From Candidatus Cloacimonadota bacterium (lineage in GTDB: Bacteria; Cloacimonadota; Cloacimonadia; Cloacimonadales; Cloacimonadaceae): a DNA stretch of 19,191 nucleotides. Below are positions 5,402 to 14,367 of this stretch, piece by piece. The translations under genes were made by a program, and so were the position numbers. Below the pieces are notes generated by a model. That model made no database searches. It saw only the letters and a list, made by a program, of their open reading frames with translations, and had not been told where the DNA came from. Location: assembly GCA_023392795.1 (NCBI GenBank), contig JAEWNJ010000145.1, positions 1 through 19,191 of the forward strand, written 5' to 3'. Within the stretch, counting starts at the first letter, position 1. Each line of letters starts with the position of its first letter.

Positions 5402-7474
5402 CTATTGATATATTCTTACTTCAGATTTATAGATAGTTCTCTTGTAGGAGCCATTCTCCAGCTCAACCAAGCCCCACGCCGATACGGACGATATCTGCCC
5501 CCTGGTACCTCCGCTGTCATATCCCACAAACTTATGCCTGGATGGATCAGCAGATGTGCCGCGTTGGGGCACTTCAATCGCCAGGCTGTATTGCCTAAGT
5601 TCTTCGTTCAGGGTATTTATCTCAAGATCAAGCTTGGAGCGGAGCTGAGGATCTGCCAGCTTGCTTTTAATAGCCTCGGCAATAATCATCTGTGAACTAA
5701 GCTTGTTGTAAGAGTCTGTAAAATAACTGTACTTTGAGCCCACCTCTTCTTTTATCAGAGGGAAAGTGCCCAGTAACAGCGAATCCGGTTGTTGAAAGAA
5801 ACTCTCCAGTTCACTACTTAACTCCCCAGTTTTTTTATAACTTTTCAACATCTCGTCAATTCGGTTTTTCAGCTCATCAAGGCTTGTATCCTTTAATGAT
5901 GATCCAGGAGCAAGAGCATGGCTGAGATACTCCACCTTCTCCCTCGCTTTTTCAGGTGTTGCGTGCAAGATTTGAACAATGGCGCGGAGACTCTTAGCCT
6001 CCCTCTCCAAGGAATCAAAGCCTTCAATCTTCTCTCTTAGAAAACTTTCTAACTTGTTATAATCATCTATGTTGAGCAACTTCAAAACTCTATCCAAAAC
6101 TGATAGTCTAACCTTGTTTGTTTTCATCGAAGAACTGAGTTCTTCCTGCTGTTGATCGAGCTTCATCTGGAAGTCTTTTTGTTCTTGTTCAGTTCTATCC
6201 AGATCAGCTTTCTTTGTACCTTTTAGCTCAATATTCCACCGATCTTTTTCTAAGGGAGTTAAGTGGATGGACATCCCAGGTAGTTGAATGTAAGAAAAAA
6301 ATTCATCAATAACACTGGTGTGATCTAACTCAAAGATGCTTTCCAAGGTAGAAACAAACGATGAAGGTGATTTACAGGTAGTTAACGCGTTCTCGACCTC
6401 TTGCTCAACTAATCTACTCCCCTGCTTGTCAAACTGTACCTCGGGGAATACGTCCTCGGTTGTTTCATTCTTCTTGAAGTTTATTATATACTTATCCTGT
6501 CCGGGTTTCACACGGTTTGAAGGGTTTTGACATGCAGGAGTATTCTGTACTTGATTATCATTGGGATGAACTTCTGGAGTAACATCTTTTACGATTCCGG
6601 CTTCATTGCTACTCTTGCTTGCTAACTCCTCTTCCCGGGGTGATTCAGCTTGAATTGACTTTCTTAGCGCTTCATTATCATAGAATAGTCCATCTCTACT
6701 CCAATGGGATATTTGTTTCTTCTCTCCAGCATGCCTATACACAGTTGTGTGATCTCTACTAATCTCTAGCCTCTCAAGGCCGTCGCTAGTCGTAGCTTTC
6801 TGAATTATGCTTCTAATTTTCTTAACTGATTCAAGAATATGTATAGTACAACTATCTCCTTCTAGTCTCATCAAGAATGCAATTATTACATCAATGTCTC
6901 TAGGGAAGTATGTAGACCCGTTACGCTCAACCTTTATGCTATTACCTGGATTATGCGTATCAACATCTCCACTATTTATATCTATCTGCTGGATGGATGA
7001 TCCTAGATAATTCTGTGTTTCCGTCAGGATACAATCGAATTGATCTTTAGGCACATTCCATGCCTCAACGAACACAGTCTTGCCAATGAAGACGAAGTGA
7101 ATAGAGCTATCACTTTCGCGATACACCACTTTATCAACCAATACTAATCTGTACCCTGGACGAACTGGATTATTACTAGAATCAAGAAGTTCTATTATTT
7201 CTGGTGAAAAATATACTGAACAATTAAGTCTAGCTGCTTCTTTTACAATTTCCTTGGCATCAATAAATGGATAGCGCTTTAGAATCTCAGTTCTGAGATT
7301 CTCTGGGCTGATTTTACTCTGTGTATTTCCTTTGCACCAATCGTTACCCTTACGAACATACTTATTGGGCTGAGAATTGGTGTTTTGAGGGTTTGTATTA
7401 TAATCAAATTGCAAGATAACGCAATCATCATCGCATGTCAGATAATTCAACTCGATATACTTACTACCCGACAT
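5402..7474 (-). CDS. 690-residue soluble coiled-coil protein of unknown function
   Basis: I do not recognise this protein as a whole. It has no signal peptide or membrane helix. Residues 1-250 look globular with mixed alpha/beta content. Residues about 280-360 are polar and probably disordered (rich in Glu, Ser, Asn). Residues about 430-640 are strongly helical with heptad-like stretches such as RTEQEQKDFQMKLDQQQEEL. A short beta-rich C-terminus (GTRGQISSVSAWGLVEL ... KSEVRIYQ) is loosely reminiscent of the GrpE C-terminal module seen more clearly in the previous gene. It overlaps that gene by 11 bases and ends 7 bases before the ZorA-like gene, so co-expression is certain. The DNA of the N-terminal half is noticeably AT-richer than its neighbours. 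It may be an adaptor between the ATPase modules and the membrane channel. Confidence 0.7.
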   Translation of the reverse strand: MSGSKYIELNYLTCDDDCVILQFDYNTNPQNTNSQPNKYVRKGNDWCKGNTQSKISPENLRTEILKRYPFIDAKEIVKEAARLNCSVYFSPEIIELLDSSNNPVRPGYRLVLVDKVVYRESDSSIHFVFIGKTVFVEAWNVPKDQFDCILTETQNYLGSSIQQIDINSGDVDTHNPGNSIKVERNGSTYFPRDIDVIIAFLMRLEGDSCTIHILESVKKIRSIIQKATTSDGLERLEISRDHTTVYRHAGEKKQISHWSRDGLFYDNEALRKSIQAESPREEELASKSSNEAGIVKDVTPEVHPNDNQVQNTPACQNPSNRVKPGQDKYIINFKKNETTEDVFPEVQFDKQGSRLVEQEVENALTTCKSPSSFVSTLESIFELDHTSVIDEFFSYIQLPGMSIHLTPLEKDRWNIELKGTKKADLDRTEQEQKDFQMKLDQQQEELSSSMKTNKVRLSVLDRVLKLLNIDDYNKLESFLREKIEGFDSLEREAKSLRAIVQILHATPEKAREKVEYLSHALAPGSSLKDTSLDELKNRIDEMLKSYKKTGELSSELESFFQQPDSLLLGTFPLIKEEVGSKYSYFTDSYNKLSSQMIIAEAIKSKLADPQLRSKLDLEINTLNEELRQYSLAIEVPQRGTSADPSRHKFVGYDSGGTRGQISSVSAWGLVELENGSYKRTIYKSEVRIYQ

Positions 7475-8207
7475 TTACAACTGCCTTTTGTATTTCTCTA
7501 TTACTGCTCGTAATCCCAAAGTATAGTACCTTGCTTACCCTTTCTGAATCTGAGTATTGGTTTCTGAGACTCATACTTTCGGGATCGAACTTATCGCCGA
7601 TTTTGGGGCAATATAGCTTGATCTGAAAACTTTCCAGAGCTTCTGAGGCAATACTGCAAAGCTCCAGGCTTCTTCTTTCAGAGAGGTTGGCAAAATCCAA
7701 AGCAGCGGCACATCTGATCACATTATCCCTGAGCACCGGTTCATTAGCCAAGTGTTGAGAAAAGGAGAGGAACATCTCCAGGATATTTTCTGCATCAGAG
7801 GGATAATAGGTCTTCAGATAGGCTCTGAATTCTTCTATTGTATCCTTGTTGTGTCTTCCCACTGAAGAAATGTCAGGCTCCCGTCGGGGATAATCCTGCT
7901 GCTGCCCTGATCCTGAGCTTACTATGAGTGCTTTGATCTCTGTAAGCTTATTCAGAATCTCTTCTTGCATGCTTTGCATATCCTCCATGCTGATACTAGG
8001 ATAACTATTTGTCCCTGGGGCAGTGGGTAGATTTGCCGTCTCTTGTGTATCGCTTTCCTGCCCGTGAACAAGGGCATCAGGAGTAACTGCGGGCTTCTTC
8101 CAGAGTCGAAAGAGCAATAGATGCAAGACGACTAAGACCCATGTCAGAACCATAAGCATCGCAAAATATGCCCCACCTGAGAGGTTTGTAAATACTGTGG
8201 CAATCAT
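7464..8207 (-). CDS. Single-pass membrane protein with GrpE-like C-terminus
   Basis: This 247-residue protein has a short N-terminus, one membrane helix (about residues 14-35), a basic stop-transfer (RLWKKP), a polar linker to about residue 75, a helical stretch MEDMQSMQEEILNKLTEIKA, and a helical middle domain. The last 50 residues contain YCPKIGDKFDPESMSLRNQ, then SKVLYFGI, then REIQKAVVNVG. This matches the layout of the GrpE beta-domain: a Gly-Asp-x-Phe-Asp-Pro turn, a V-x-x-v-x-x-x-Gly strand and a terminal A-V-V-x-V strand. GrpE is the nucleotide-exchange factor of Hsp70. An Hsp70-like ATPase is encoded two genes upstream, so a membrane-tethered exchange factor is a reasonable inference. 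ATG 8207 is chosen because it follows the previous stop by one base with GGGAG upstream; longer frames would overlap that gene in a non-protein-like sequence. Confidence 0.7.
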   Translation of the reverse strand: MIATVFTNLSGGAYFAMLMVLTWVLVVLHLLLFRLWKKPAVTPDALVHGQESDTQETANLPTAPGTNSYPSISMEDMQSMQEEILNKLTEIKALIVSSGSGQQQDYPRREPDISSVGRHNKDTIEEFRAYLKTYYPSDAENILEMFLSFSQHLANEPVLRDNVIRCAAALDFANLSERRSLELCSIASEALESFQIKLYCPKIGDKFDPESMSLRNQYSDSERVSKVLYFGITSSNREIQKAVVNVG

Positions 8208-8208
8208 C

Positions 8209-8427
8209 TTAATACTCCCATGTGATTCTACTGCGTTTCCTGGGGCTGGGCTTCGCTTCCCGCGGGCTATTGGTTTCCCGCTGTCTCGAGGCAAATCTGG
8301 ACTGCTTTTCCATATCGGATTCCACCTGCTTGATCTGTTTGCGGTGTTTGATCGAAAGCCAAAGTAGCAAACCCACCTGCACCTGACCCAAAAGCAGTAC
8401 AATTAGCATCATTAGTTCAGTATTCAT
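8209..8427 (-). CDS. Tiny single-pass membrane protein
   Basis: This 72-residue protein has one N-terminal hydrophobic helix (about residues 4-24, LMMLIVLLLGQVQVGLLLWL) followed by a very basic cytoplasmic tail rich in Arg, Lys and Ser (for example KPSPRKRSR). No known family is recognised. The coding call is supported by its placement: it starts 9 bases after the Hsp70-like gene with AGG just upstream of the ATG, and ends one base before the next start. Its local G+C is high (about 60% in the 60 bases from 8221). It may be a small assembly or anchoring subunit. Confidence 0.6.
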   Translation of the reverse strand: MNTELMMLIVLLLGQVQVGLLLWLSIKHRKQIKQVESDMEKQSRFASRQRETNSPREAKPSPRKRSRITWEY

Positions 8428-8436
8428 ATCCTGACC

Positions 8437-10926
8437 TCAATCTTCTCTATATATTGTCTTATAATCTGCATCCATAATCTCCTCCCCTTCAATCGAACAC
8501 CATCCGTAGGAAACCTCTTTGGCCTTGAAGCGGAGCCGGAATCTCATCTTGCCGGTTCCTATTCTGGTCTTGGGACAGGGAACTTCAAACAGGATTGTGG
8601 GCCGTTGATCATGATCACGAATAAAGGCTCTGCCCAGGATTGGAATCTGAGATGGATTCACGGGAGGGCTAAGATATTCTGTTACCTGGCTCATATCCAG
8701 CAGGGGCGGGAAGACCTCTTCATAACCGTGTAGATTCAAGCGAACGGAGTACTCGTTACTGCTGAGAGTAGTACCCCGAATATCCAGCACCGCCCTCAGT
8801 TCGTAAGCTTCCAAGGCACCCAGGGCAACCGCCCTTTTCCCATCCTCCGGTTCCCAGATTATCTCTGCTAGCCCAAAGGTCTGTTTTGCCAAGTCGTTGA
8901 AGATCTCCAGAAAACAGGAATTACCAGCCAGAATCAGGAAGTCTGTTTCGAAAGTATCCATCTTTCTCAAATCAAAAAGACTTTTCATAAGACCTCTCAC
9001 CCTATCATACATAGCCTGTATGCCACTTTCCACAAGTTTTCGAGTCTCATTATGATGCGTGTCTGAATCAAAAATCTGGCCGGCCTTTTTCAGATCTTCA
9101 TAATATAGAGACCTCGCCAGATACTCTTTCAAGCTCTCATTACTGGTTGTATAGAGATCTCTAATATTCTTGGGATACCAGTCTTTATCTCCATCCAGTG
9201 CAGTACCTACCAGATAATCAATCACATTACCTGAAAAGCTATCCGTACCCCAAGTTGCCAGTATTTCGAAGTGGGCTGTATTAGTTTCAGAAATCTTGAC
9301 AATACTAACGTCAGTAGTGCCGCCCCCACAATCGAAAACGCAGATAGTTAGCTCGCCGTCTTTCTTCAGTTTCTTGCGGATAGATTCATTCATTTGCGAA
9401 TAATACAGAGCTATATTTTCAGGTTCAGACAGCGATCCTTCGGTATGAATAATCACACCTGGCAGATTTATAGCCTTGAATAGTCTTGCTTTGGCTTCGC
9501 TGGAAAACGAAGCCGGATAACTCATGATAATCTTTCCCGGAAAGTTACCCATTTCAAGGGCAAATCCATTTAAAACAGCATTGAGATACATCCCGCACAG
9601 TTGGCTGGGCCTGAACGGTCTGATCTCTGGCGGAGCTTGAAGATCCCAGAAATAGAGCTCTTCATCCCGCTCCAGACGGGGCTTAAAGTTGGCGGCAAAA
9701 GTCAGAGGACGATCTTCTCCCTTTCGATCTGCATACTCTACTATACTTGCCTCATCTGTTCTGAACTCAATAAACTTAATGATGGTCGGATTCAAACCCC
9801 ATGCATTGCCACTACCAGACTTGTATTGGAACAGTTCTTTGGCTTTAGACACCTGCTCAATATAAGCCACACAGGTGTTACTGGTACCGAAGTCAATAGC
9901 AACAACCCCGTTGGTGTCAACCTGAATATCATCAATAACCTTAACCTGAAAATCAATCCACTGCACCCGGCAAAAAATCCTTTCCTGGATCTCGTATGTC
10001 AGCTTAACGTTTATCCGACCCAATCCTGAAGGAACCTTATCCAGATCAACTTGGAGTTTCTTTTCAAGCCGCTGTTGGTTGTTAAAGTACTCATTGCTCC
10101 TGGTTGGTACAATTCCGCTACCACTCAATTCTATTGTAATGGCATTAATGGGACGTTCGAGTTCTTTTTGATCCCATCTGTACTCCAGCGTGAAGCCTAT
10201 TTGATCACGCACTCCCCCTAGGGGATTACTGTTCACAAAATCGTCTGCCGGGATCAGCTTCAAATCCGGTAGCTCGCTATCATAATAAAAGCTTAGTTCT
10301 GGTAATTCAATGCGGTGGTTTTCTTCTGAGATTAGCTCCATATCCAGGTTGGCACTGCCTTTGTCTTGAAGGAAGTCAAAGAGCTTATCGCTGATCTGGA
10401 ATCTGTTACTAAATCTATCCACTTCAAAACTGCCGCCATCTCCCTTAAGGCGGATGCTCTTGGCTCTAAACCAATTACTAGATTCGTCCGGGTAGATGGT
10501 CTTATCTGCCAAGCTTCTGGATACATAAACCCGGTGGCTGGCTTTATCCAGTTCATAGATCAACTGGTTGTTCTGCCAGCGTAGGGTTATCGAACCTCGT
10601 TCCACCACATTGATCTGATAGGTTTCTTCCAGCGAGCCACTTTGTACTTTGAGAATAGAAATCCCCTCTTCCGCAATCACTAGATCTTGTTCATAAGATG
10701 CACCCGGATTAAGTGAAACACTCTCCACCAGAGTGGATTCATCAAGAGAAAGCCGATCAATCTGGAGAGCATGAGAACCACCGGATCGGATACTTATGGT
10801 AAAGGGGACGTTCAGATATGCCCTCTGGGGGCAGGTGACATCGAAACTCCGTATCACCTGCCCGCAAGAGGGACAGTAGTTGTATTGATCGCTACTTATC
10901 AGCAATCCGCAAAGGCATTTATCCAT
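8437..10926 (-). CDS. Zinc-ribbon, beta-domain, Hsp70/actin-like ATPase
   Basis: This is an 829-residue cytoplasmic protein. Residues 1-25 form a zinc ribbon (C4-x-C6 ... C18-x-x-C21). Residues about 30-335 are beta-rich, probably two or three Ig-like domains. The Hsp70/actin ATPase fold starts near residue 340: phosphate-1 loop IDFGTSNTCVAY (344-355), connecting segment SYPASFSSEAKARL (469-482), SEPENIALYY (500-509), phosphate-2 loop FDCGGGTTDVSIV (531-543), adenosine loop LILAGNSCFLEIF (664-676), and a closing AVALGALEAY (699-708). Unlike DnaK it has no C-terminal substrate-binding and lid domain of normal size; only about 120 beta-rich residues follow. It starts one base after the tubulin-like gene's stop. 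It probably uses ATP cycling to assemble or remodel partners, with the GrpE-like neighbour as a possible exchange factor. The ATPase fold is certain; the role is not. Confidence 0.88.
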   Translation of the reverse strand: MDKCLCGLLISSDQYNYCPSCGQVIRSFDVTCPQRAYLNVPFTISIRSGGSHALQIDRLSLDESTLVESVSLNPGASYEQDLVIAEEGISILKVQSGSLEETYQINVVERGSITLRWQNNQLIYELDKASHRVYVSRSLADKTIYPDESSNWFRAKSIRLKGDGGSFEVDRFSNRFQISDKLFDFLQDKGSANLDMELISEENHRIELPELSFYYDSELPDLKLIPADDFVNSNPLGGVRDQIGFTLEYRWDQKELERPINAITIELSGSGIVPTRSNEYFNNQQRLEKKLQVDLDKVPSGLGRINVKLTYEIQERIFCRVQWIDFQVKVIDDIQVDTNGVVAIDFGTSNTCVAYIEQVSKAKELFQYKSGSGNAWGLNPTIIKFIEFRTDEASIVEYADRKGEDRPLTFAANFKPRLERDEELYFWDLQAPPEIRPFRPSQLCGMYLNAVLNGFALEMGNFPGKIIMSYPASFSSEAKARLFKAINLPGVIIHTEGSLSEPENIALYYSQMNESIRKKLKKDGELTICVFDCGGGTTDVSIVKISETNTAHFEILATWGTDSFSGNVIDYLVGTALDGDKDWYPKNIRDLYTTSNESLKEYLARSLYYEDLKKAGQIFDSDTHHNETRKLVESGIQAMYDRVRGLMKSLFDLRKMDTFETDFLILAGNSCFLEIFNDLAKQTFGLAEIIWEPEDGKRAVALGALEAYELRAVLDIRGTTLSSNEYSVRLNLHGYEEVFPPLLDMSQVTEYLSPPVNPSQIPILGRAFIRDHDQRPTILFEVPCPKTRIGTGKMRFRLRFKAKEVSYGWCSIEGEEIMDADYKTIYRED

Positions 10927-10927
10927 A

Positions 10928-13900
10928 TCAAACTGCTTTGGGAGAAATACTCAGACCTTCAGTATGCACTGCATCGGCGTATCCGGAACGGACCAAATGA
11001 CGGTTTCCATATTCTTCTGCAAGCTTCCGGGTTACTTCATCTTCATTTATCACAGTATCTAAGGCTTGGATATACTTGGCTCTATACTTAATCAATAGCT
11101 TTTCCAGCACGTATTCTTGGGGACTCTTAGGTCTGTACCGGTCATTGAACTGAGCCTTAGAAAAACTAAGCACCTGGTTAAAATTCCCAAACAGGGCAAA
11201 GTATATTTCCTGCAGGTCTTCCTCTTCTCCATAATTTTCGATCTGCCTGTTGTAGGTTTGCTCTTTCACCGCCTGTTGCAAGGGTTGAGCCTGGCTAAGG
11301 TGCAGAGCTGCTGCTTCCAGAGTTCTACCCAGGCTGATGTTCTGTGCGGCAAAAAGATTCTCAGCAAATGCCACTGTCATCTTCCATTCTTTTGATTCAT
11401 AGCGGATCACTCTTAGTACAATCGCCTCATAGAGCATTTCCCAAGAAGAAAGCAACTGCTTCATAGCAGTGATATCACTGGGGATCACCAAGGGCCGCAG
11501 ATAGTCTGTTACAATATCGGTATAGCGTTGTTGCTTTGAGCTGATGCCATCTCTTTCAACCAACGACCTGTATTCATGCTCCAGTTTTTGAATATCCTTC
11601 AGAGCAAATAGCGGGTATCCAAAAGTCTCGGAGTAAAACAGGATCGACTCATCCGAGCCATGATACTTCACTTGGCCGATGGTCCCAAGATTTCCAAGTA
11701 GTGTTTCAATATGAGCATCTGCTCTGGGTAAGCCCGGCAAACGGTTATTCTCTGCGGTTTGCGATACTCTATTGTCAATACTGGGGTACCGCTCTGACAA
11801 TGCCAGCCTGAAGTTAAAGTTCGAGAGCATATTTCTTATACTATTCTGGGTCTCGGCCGGTCTGCTGCGCAGCAACTGATTCAGACGGTTCAAGACCGAA
11901 TCATCCTGCATGAATTGATTGAACCTTTCCTGACAATTCCGAATAAGAATTCTCTTCAATTCTGGTAAATTGCCGGAAATGCAATACCGGCTGTAGAGAG
12001 CCAGGGTACGGACAAACTTTTGGGAAGGCTCATTCAAATCCTGATTTGAGAGGTGTTTTGAGATTATCTCAGGATTGTAGGCATCCACAACCGGAGCAGT
12101 TAACCAGCTTTTATCTCCCAAATTGGACACAAAATCTTTGTAAACTTGATCAAGATTTAGTGTCTCATCCAGGATCATTTTGCGATTGATAGAAGTCGTT
12201 ATCACTCTGCGCAAATCTGACTCATAGCTATCATAGTAGTTGATCAAATCAGAAACCTGATCCTGGTAGCTCTGCAGTTGAGGGCTTAAACCCAGGAAAC
12301 TATGGTTATCAATAGACACCCGATCAGCCCGGATTATCTCTAAAATCCTGGCTTTCGCCGCGTCATAGAGTTCGATCAATTTCTCCCGGTAAACCACTTC
12401 ATATCGTTTCACAAGAATCTGCTTCCATTCAATGAAATAGTCATCTATCTGTTTCTTGATCGTCCGGTTCATGCCCTCCAGTTCGCGGGAGAGCTTCTTC
12501 TCGTAATACCTCTTTGCTCTGTTTTTATAGAAAGGGAAGATAAACGGGATCTCGTCACATTCTTTGATTCTGGACAGTAGCTGCCCAATATGGCTGTCTA
12601 CCACAATCTCGGGTCGCTTGGGCTGTTCTTCAGGTAGCTTGTTTTTCAAGTTTGTAGTGTCAGTGATAAAGCTACCTCTACTAACAGTCATCTGGGTGAG
12701 GAGATTATCAACCCTGCTAAACATCTCGCGGACATTAGCGGGTCCTCCATCCTCAGTTCTGCTCAAAATGCTGTACATCAGCTTTTCAAGCTCGAGATAC
12801 AGAGTTTTCAGAGTCTTCTCCAGATTTGCTTTGAGGCCCTGGAGGGAGTCACCTGGAGTTCCCTGGTATTCGGTAAGTTCCAGGTTCATAAGTTCCTGCT
12901 GATTGCTTATGAAGGAATCTATCCTATTGAAGGCGTTGTGGCAGACATCCTGCACTGTTCCAAGATTCATGTAATCAAAGGAGATGGTGGAAGCTATCTT
13001 GGTAAGGCTCTCCTGTTTGGCAGATTCCAGCTTGCTGCGGTAGGCCTCTTCCACAGTGTTTGCATGATTCCCTTTGGAGATCATCCCGAGGATGTTTTCA
13101 AAGCCAAATTCTTTGACTGCGAAAGTACCATTGGGAAGCTCAAAGAGCTGGGATTTTGCCGGATGCTCAAGATTGTGTGACTTCAGGATATCCAATATAT
13201 ATTTATAGGAAGCCCAATTCTTCATCTTGGAGATATTTAGGAATATCCCAGCCAGTCCATATGACGAATAGTCCGAACTATAGGTATTCTCGACTGAGAC
13301 CTCCTTGTCTCCATCCTGCCACACAAATTTTACTGAAGCAGCAGAACCTGCAATATGACCATTAACGGCCTGCGATCTCTTCTGAGCCCCGAAATCTGAC
13401 CTGTCAAAATCAAAATAGAATATCTCTGCCACCATCTCAAAAGGATCGGCAAAATCCTGTTCACCGGGAGATTTGTAATACTCCTTGGAGATCAGAAAGA
13501 TATTGTTGTAGAGAGGCAATTCAAAGCTCCTTACTGCTCCATTGGGCTCCACAAACTCAAACATATGCCTTTCCCTGCCGATGAGGGGATCAAGTGCATT
13601 GGCTGCAGTCTGATAGAAATCCAGCTCTTGCAAAGATGCGTAGCAGTTGGAGTTTCGGACTCGATTATCTCCCACGTCTTCAAAGATATCTGAAAGGAAG
13701 AAGACTCCATAACACTGGTATTGAGGCCAATTTGCCTTAATTAGCTTGGCAATCTCCAGGAACATCCCGCTCCCGGTACCACCAGCAAGTGAGCCTACAA
13801 TATAGATGGAGATACTGTCATCAACATCGACTCCCGGCACATTGAAGACCACATTGAGATCCAGCAGATTGGCATGAATATTGTTTTTTATTGTGTCGGC

Positions 13901-14356
13901 ATGCCAACTGAAAGCCAATCTGCCCAGAGGTCGGATTGCTTTCGCGCCATTCATGAGAGCGTTCGCTCCCAGAGGACGTAGAGCATCTATGGGCAACCAG
14001 TGCTTTATATGAGGATATTGGGGCACTTGATCGTAGAAATTGTTCAGGACTGCAGGTTGTATTGAAACACTCAGGGATTCATGGATATTGTTTCTCACTC
14101 CAAACTGGATGTTCTGCCCGATCACATCCCAGTTCTCAGAACTGATTGGCACTCCGCTAATATCCGTATCTATCCATAAATACTTGATAAAATCAAAACC
14201 ATAGGGGTTCTCGGTTGCAGCATAGAACTTTCTTCTCAGCCGCATCAACACTTCTTTTCCGCTACCGCCTATACCAATAAATAGAGTCTTTTTCATGTCC
14301 GCATTGGTTGCTACGGGATTTAATCCCCCATCGATGAATGTAGTTGTAATAGCCAT
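10928..14356 (-). CDS. Tubulin/FtsZ-like GTPase with long helical C-terminus
   Basis: This is a 1142-residue protein of the prokaryotic tubulin-like (Tubulin_2 type) group. The N-terminal domain has a nucleotide loop TLFIGIGGSGKEVLMRLRR (24-42), WIDTD (61-65), RPLGRLAF (142-149) and the tubulin signature GGTGSG (192-197) in SLAGGTGSGMFLEIAKL. NCYASLQELDFY (237-248) follows, a position that binds the base in tubulins. After about residue 400 the protein is almost entirely helical for roughly 700 residues, far longer than FtsZ or TubZ (300-500 residues). It could bind GTP and polymerise or act as a GTP switch on a large scaffold. ATG 14356 is chosen over an earlier in-frame ATG at 14410 because GGGGGAGGA lies just upstream and the stop of the previous gene is 11 bases away. 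The next gene begins one base after its stop. Confidence 0.88.
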   Translation of the reverse strand: MAITTTFIDGGLNPVATNADMKKTLFIGIGGSGKEVLMRLRRKFYAATENPYGFDFIKYLWIDTDISGVPISSENWDVIGQNIQFGVRNNIHESLSVSIQPAVLNNFYDQVPQYPHIKHWLPIDALRPLGANALMNGAKAIRPLGRLAFSWHADTIKNNIHANLLDLNVVFNVPGVDVDDSISIYIVGSLAGGTGSGMFLEIAKLIKANWPQYQCYGVFFLSDIFEDVGDNRVRNSNCYASLQELDFYQTAANALDPLIGRERHMFEFVEPNGAVRSFELPLYNNIFLISKEYYKSPGEQDFADPFEMVAEIFYFDFDRSDFGAQKRSQAVNGHIAGSAASVKFVWQDGDKEVSVENTYSSDYSSYGLAGIFLNISKMKNWASYKYILDILKSHNLEHPAKSQLFELPNGTFAVKEFGFENILGMISKGNHANTVEEAYRSKLESAKQESLTKIASTISFDYMNLGTVQDVCHNAFNRIDSFISNQQELMNLELTEYQGTPGDSLQGLKANLEKTLKTLYLELEKLMYSILSRTEDGGPANVREMFSRVDNLLTQMTVSRGSFITDTTNLKNKLPEEQPKRPEIVVDSHIGQLLSRIKECDEIPFIFPFYKNRAKRYYEKKLSRELEGMNRTIKKQIDDYFIEWKQILVKRYEVVYREKLIELYDAAKARILEIIRADRVSIDNHSFLGLSPQLQSYQDQVSDLINYYDSYESDLRRVITTSINRKMILDETLNLDQVYKDFVSNLGDKSWLTAPVVDAYNPEIISKHLSNQDLNEPSQKFVRTLALYSRYCISGNLPELKRILIRNCQERFNQFMQDDSVLNRLNQLLRSRPAETQNSIRNMLSNFNFRLALSERYPSIDNRVSQTAENNRLPGLPRADAHIETLLGNLGTIGQVKYHGSDESILFYSETFGYPLFALKDIQKLEHEYRSLVERDGISSKQQRYTDIVTDYLRPLVIPSDITAMKQLLSSWEMLYEAIVLRVIRYESKEWKMTVAFAENLFAAQNISLGRTLEAAALHLSQAQPLQQAVKEQTYNRQIENYGEEEDLQEIYFALFGNFNQVLSFSKAQFNDRYRPKSPQEYVLEKLLIKYRAKYIQALDTVINEDEVTRKLAEEYGNRHLVRSGYADAVHTEGLSISPKAV

Positions 14357-14367
14357 TTGTCCTCCCC

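Noticed and set aside
8208..8402. Longer N-terminus for the GrpE-like membrane protein
   Set aside because: The extension lies within the tiny membrane protein gene in another frame, has Arg/Cys/Trp-rich shadow composition, and a ribosome site plus ATG at 8207 fits the operon spacing.
9601..10029. 142-codon plus-strand frame inside the Hsp70-like gene
   Set aside because: It is antisense to a gene with clear family motifs, has no ribosome site, and its composition is typical of a shadow frame.
12564..12902. 112-codon plus-strand frame inside the tubulin-like gene
   Set aside because: It is antisense to the helical tail, Ser/Leu-rich, and has no recognisable motif or ribosome site.
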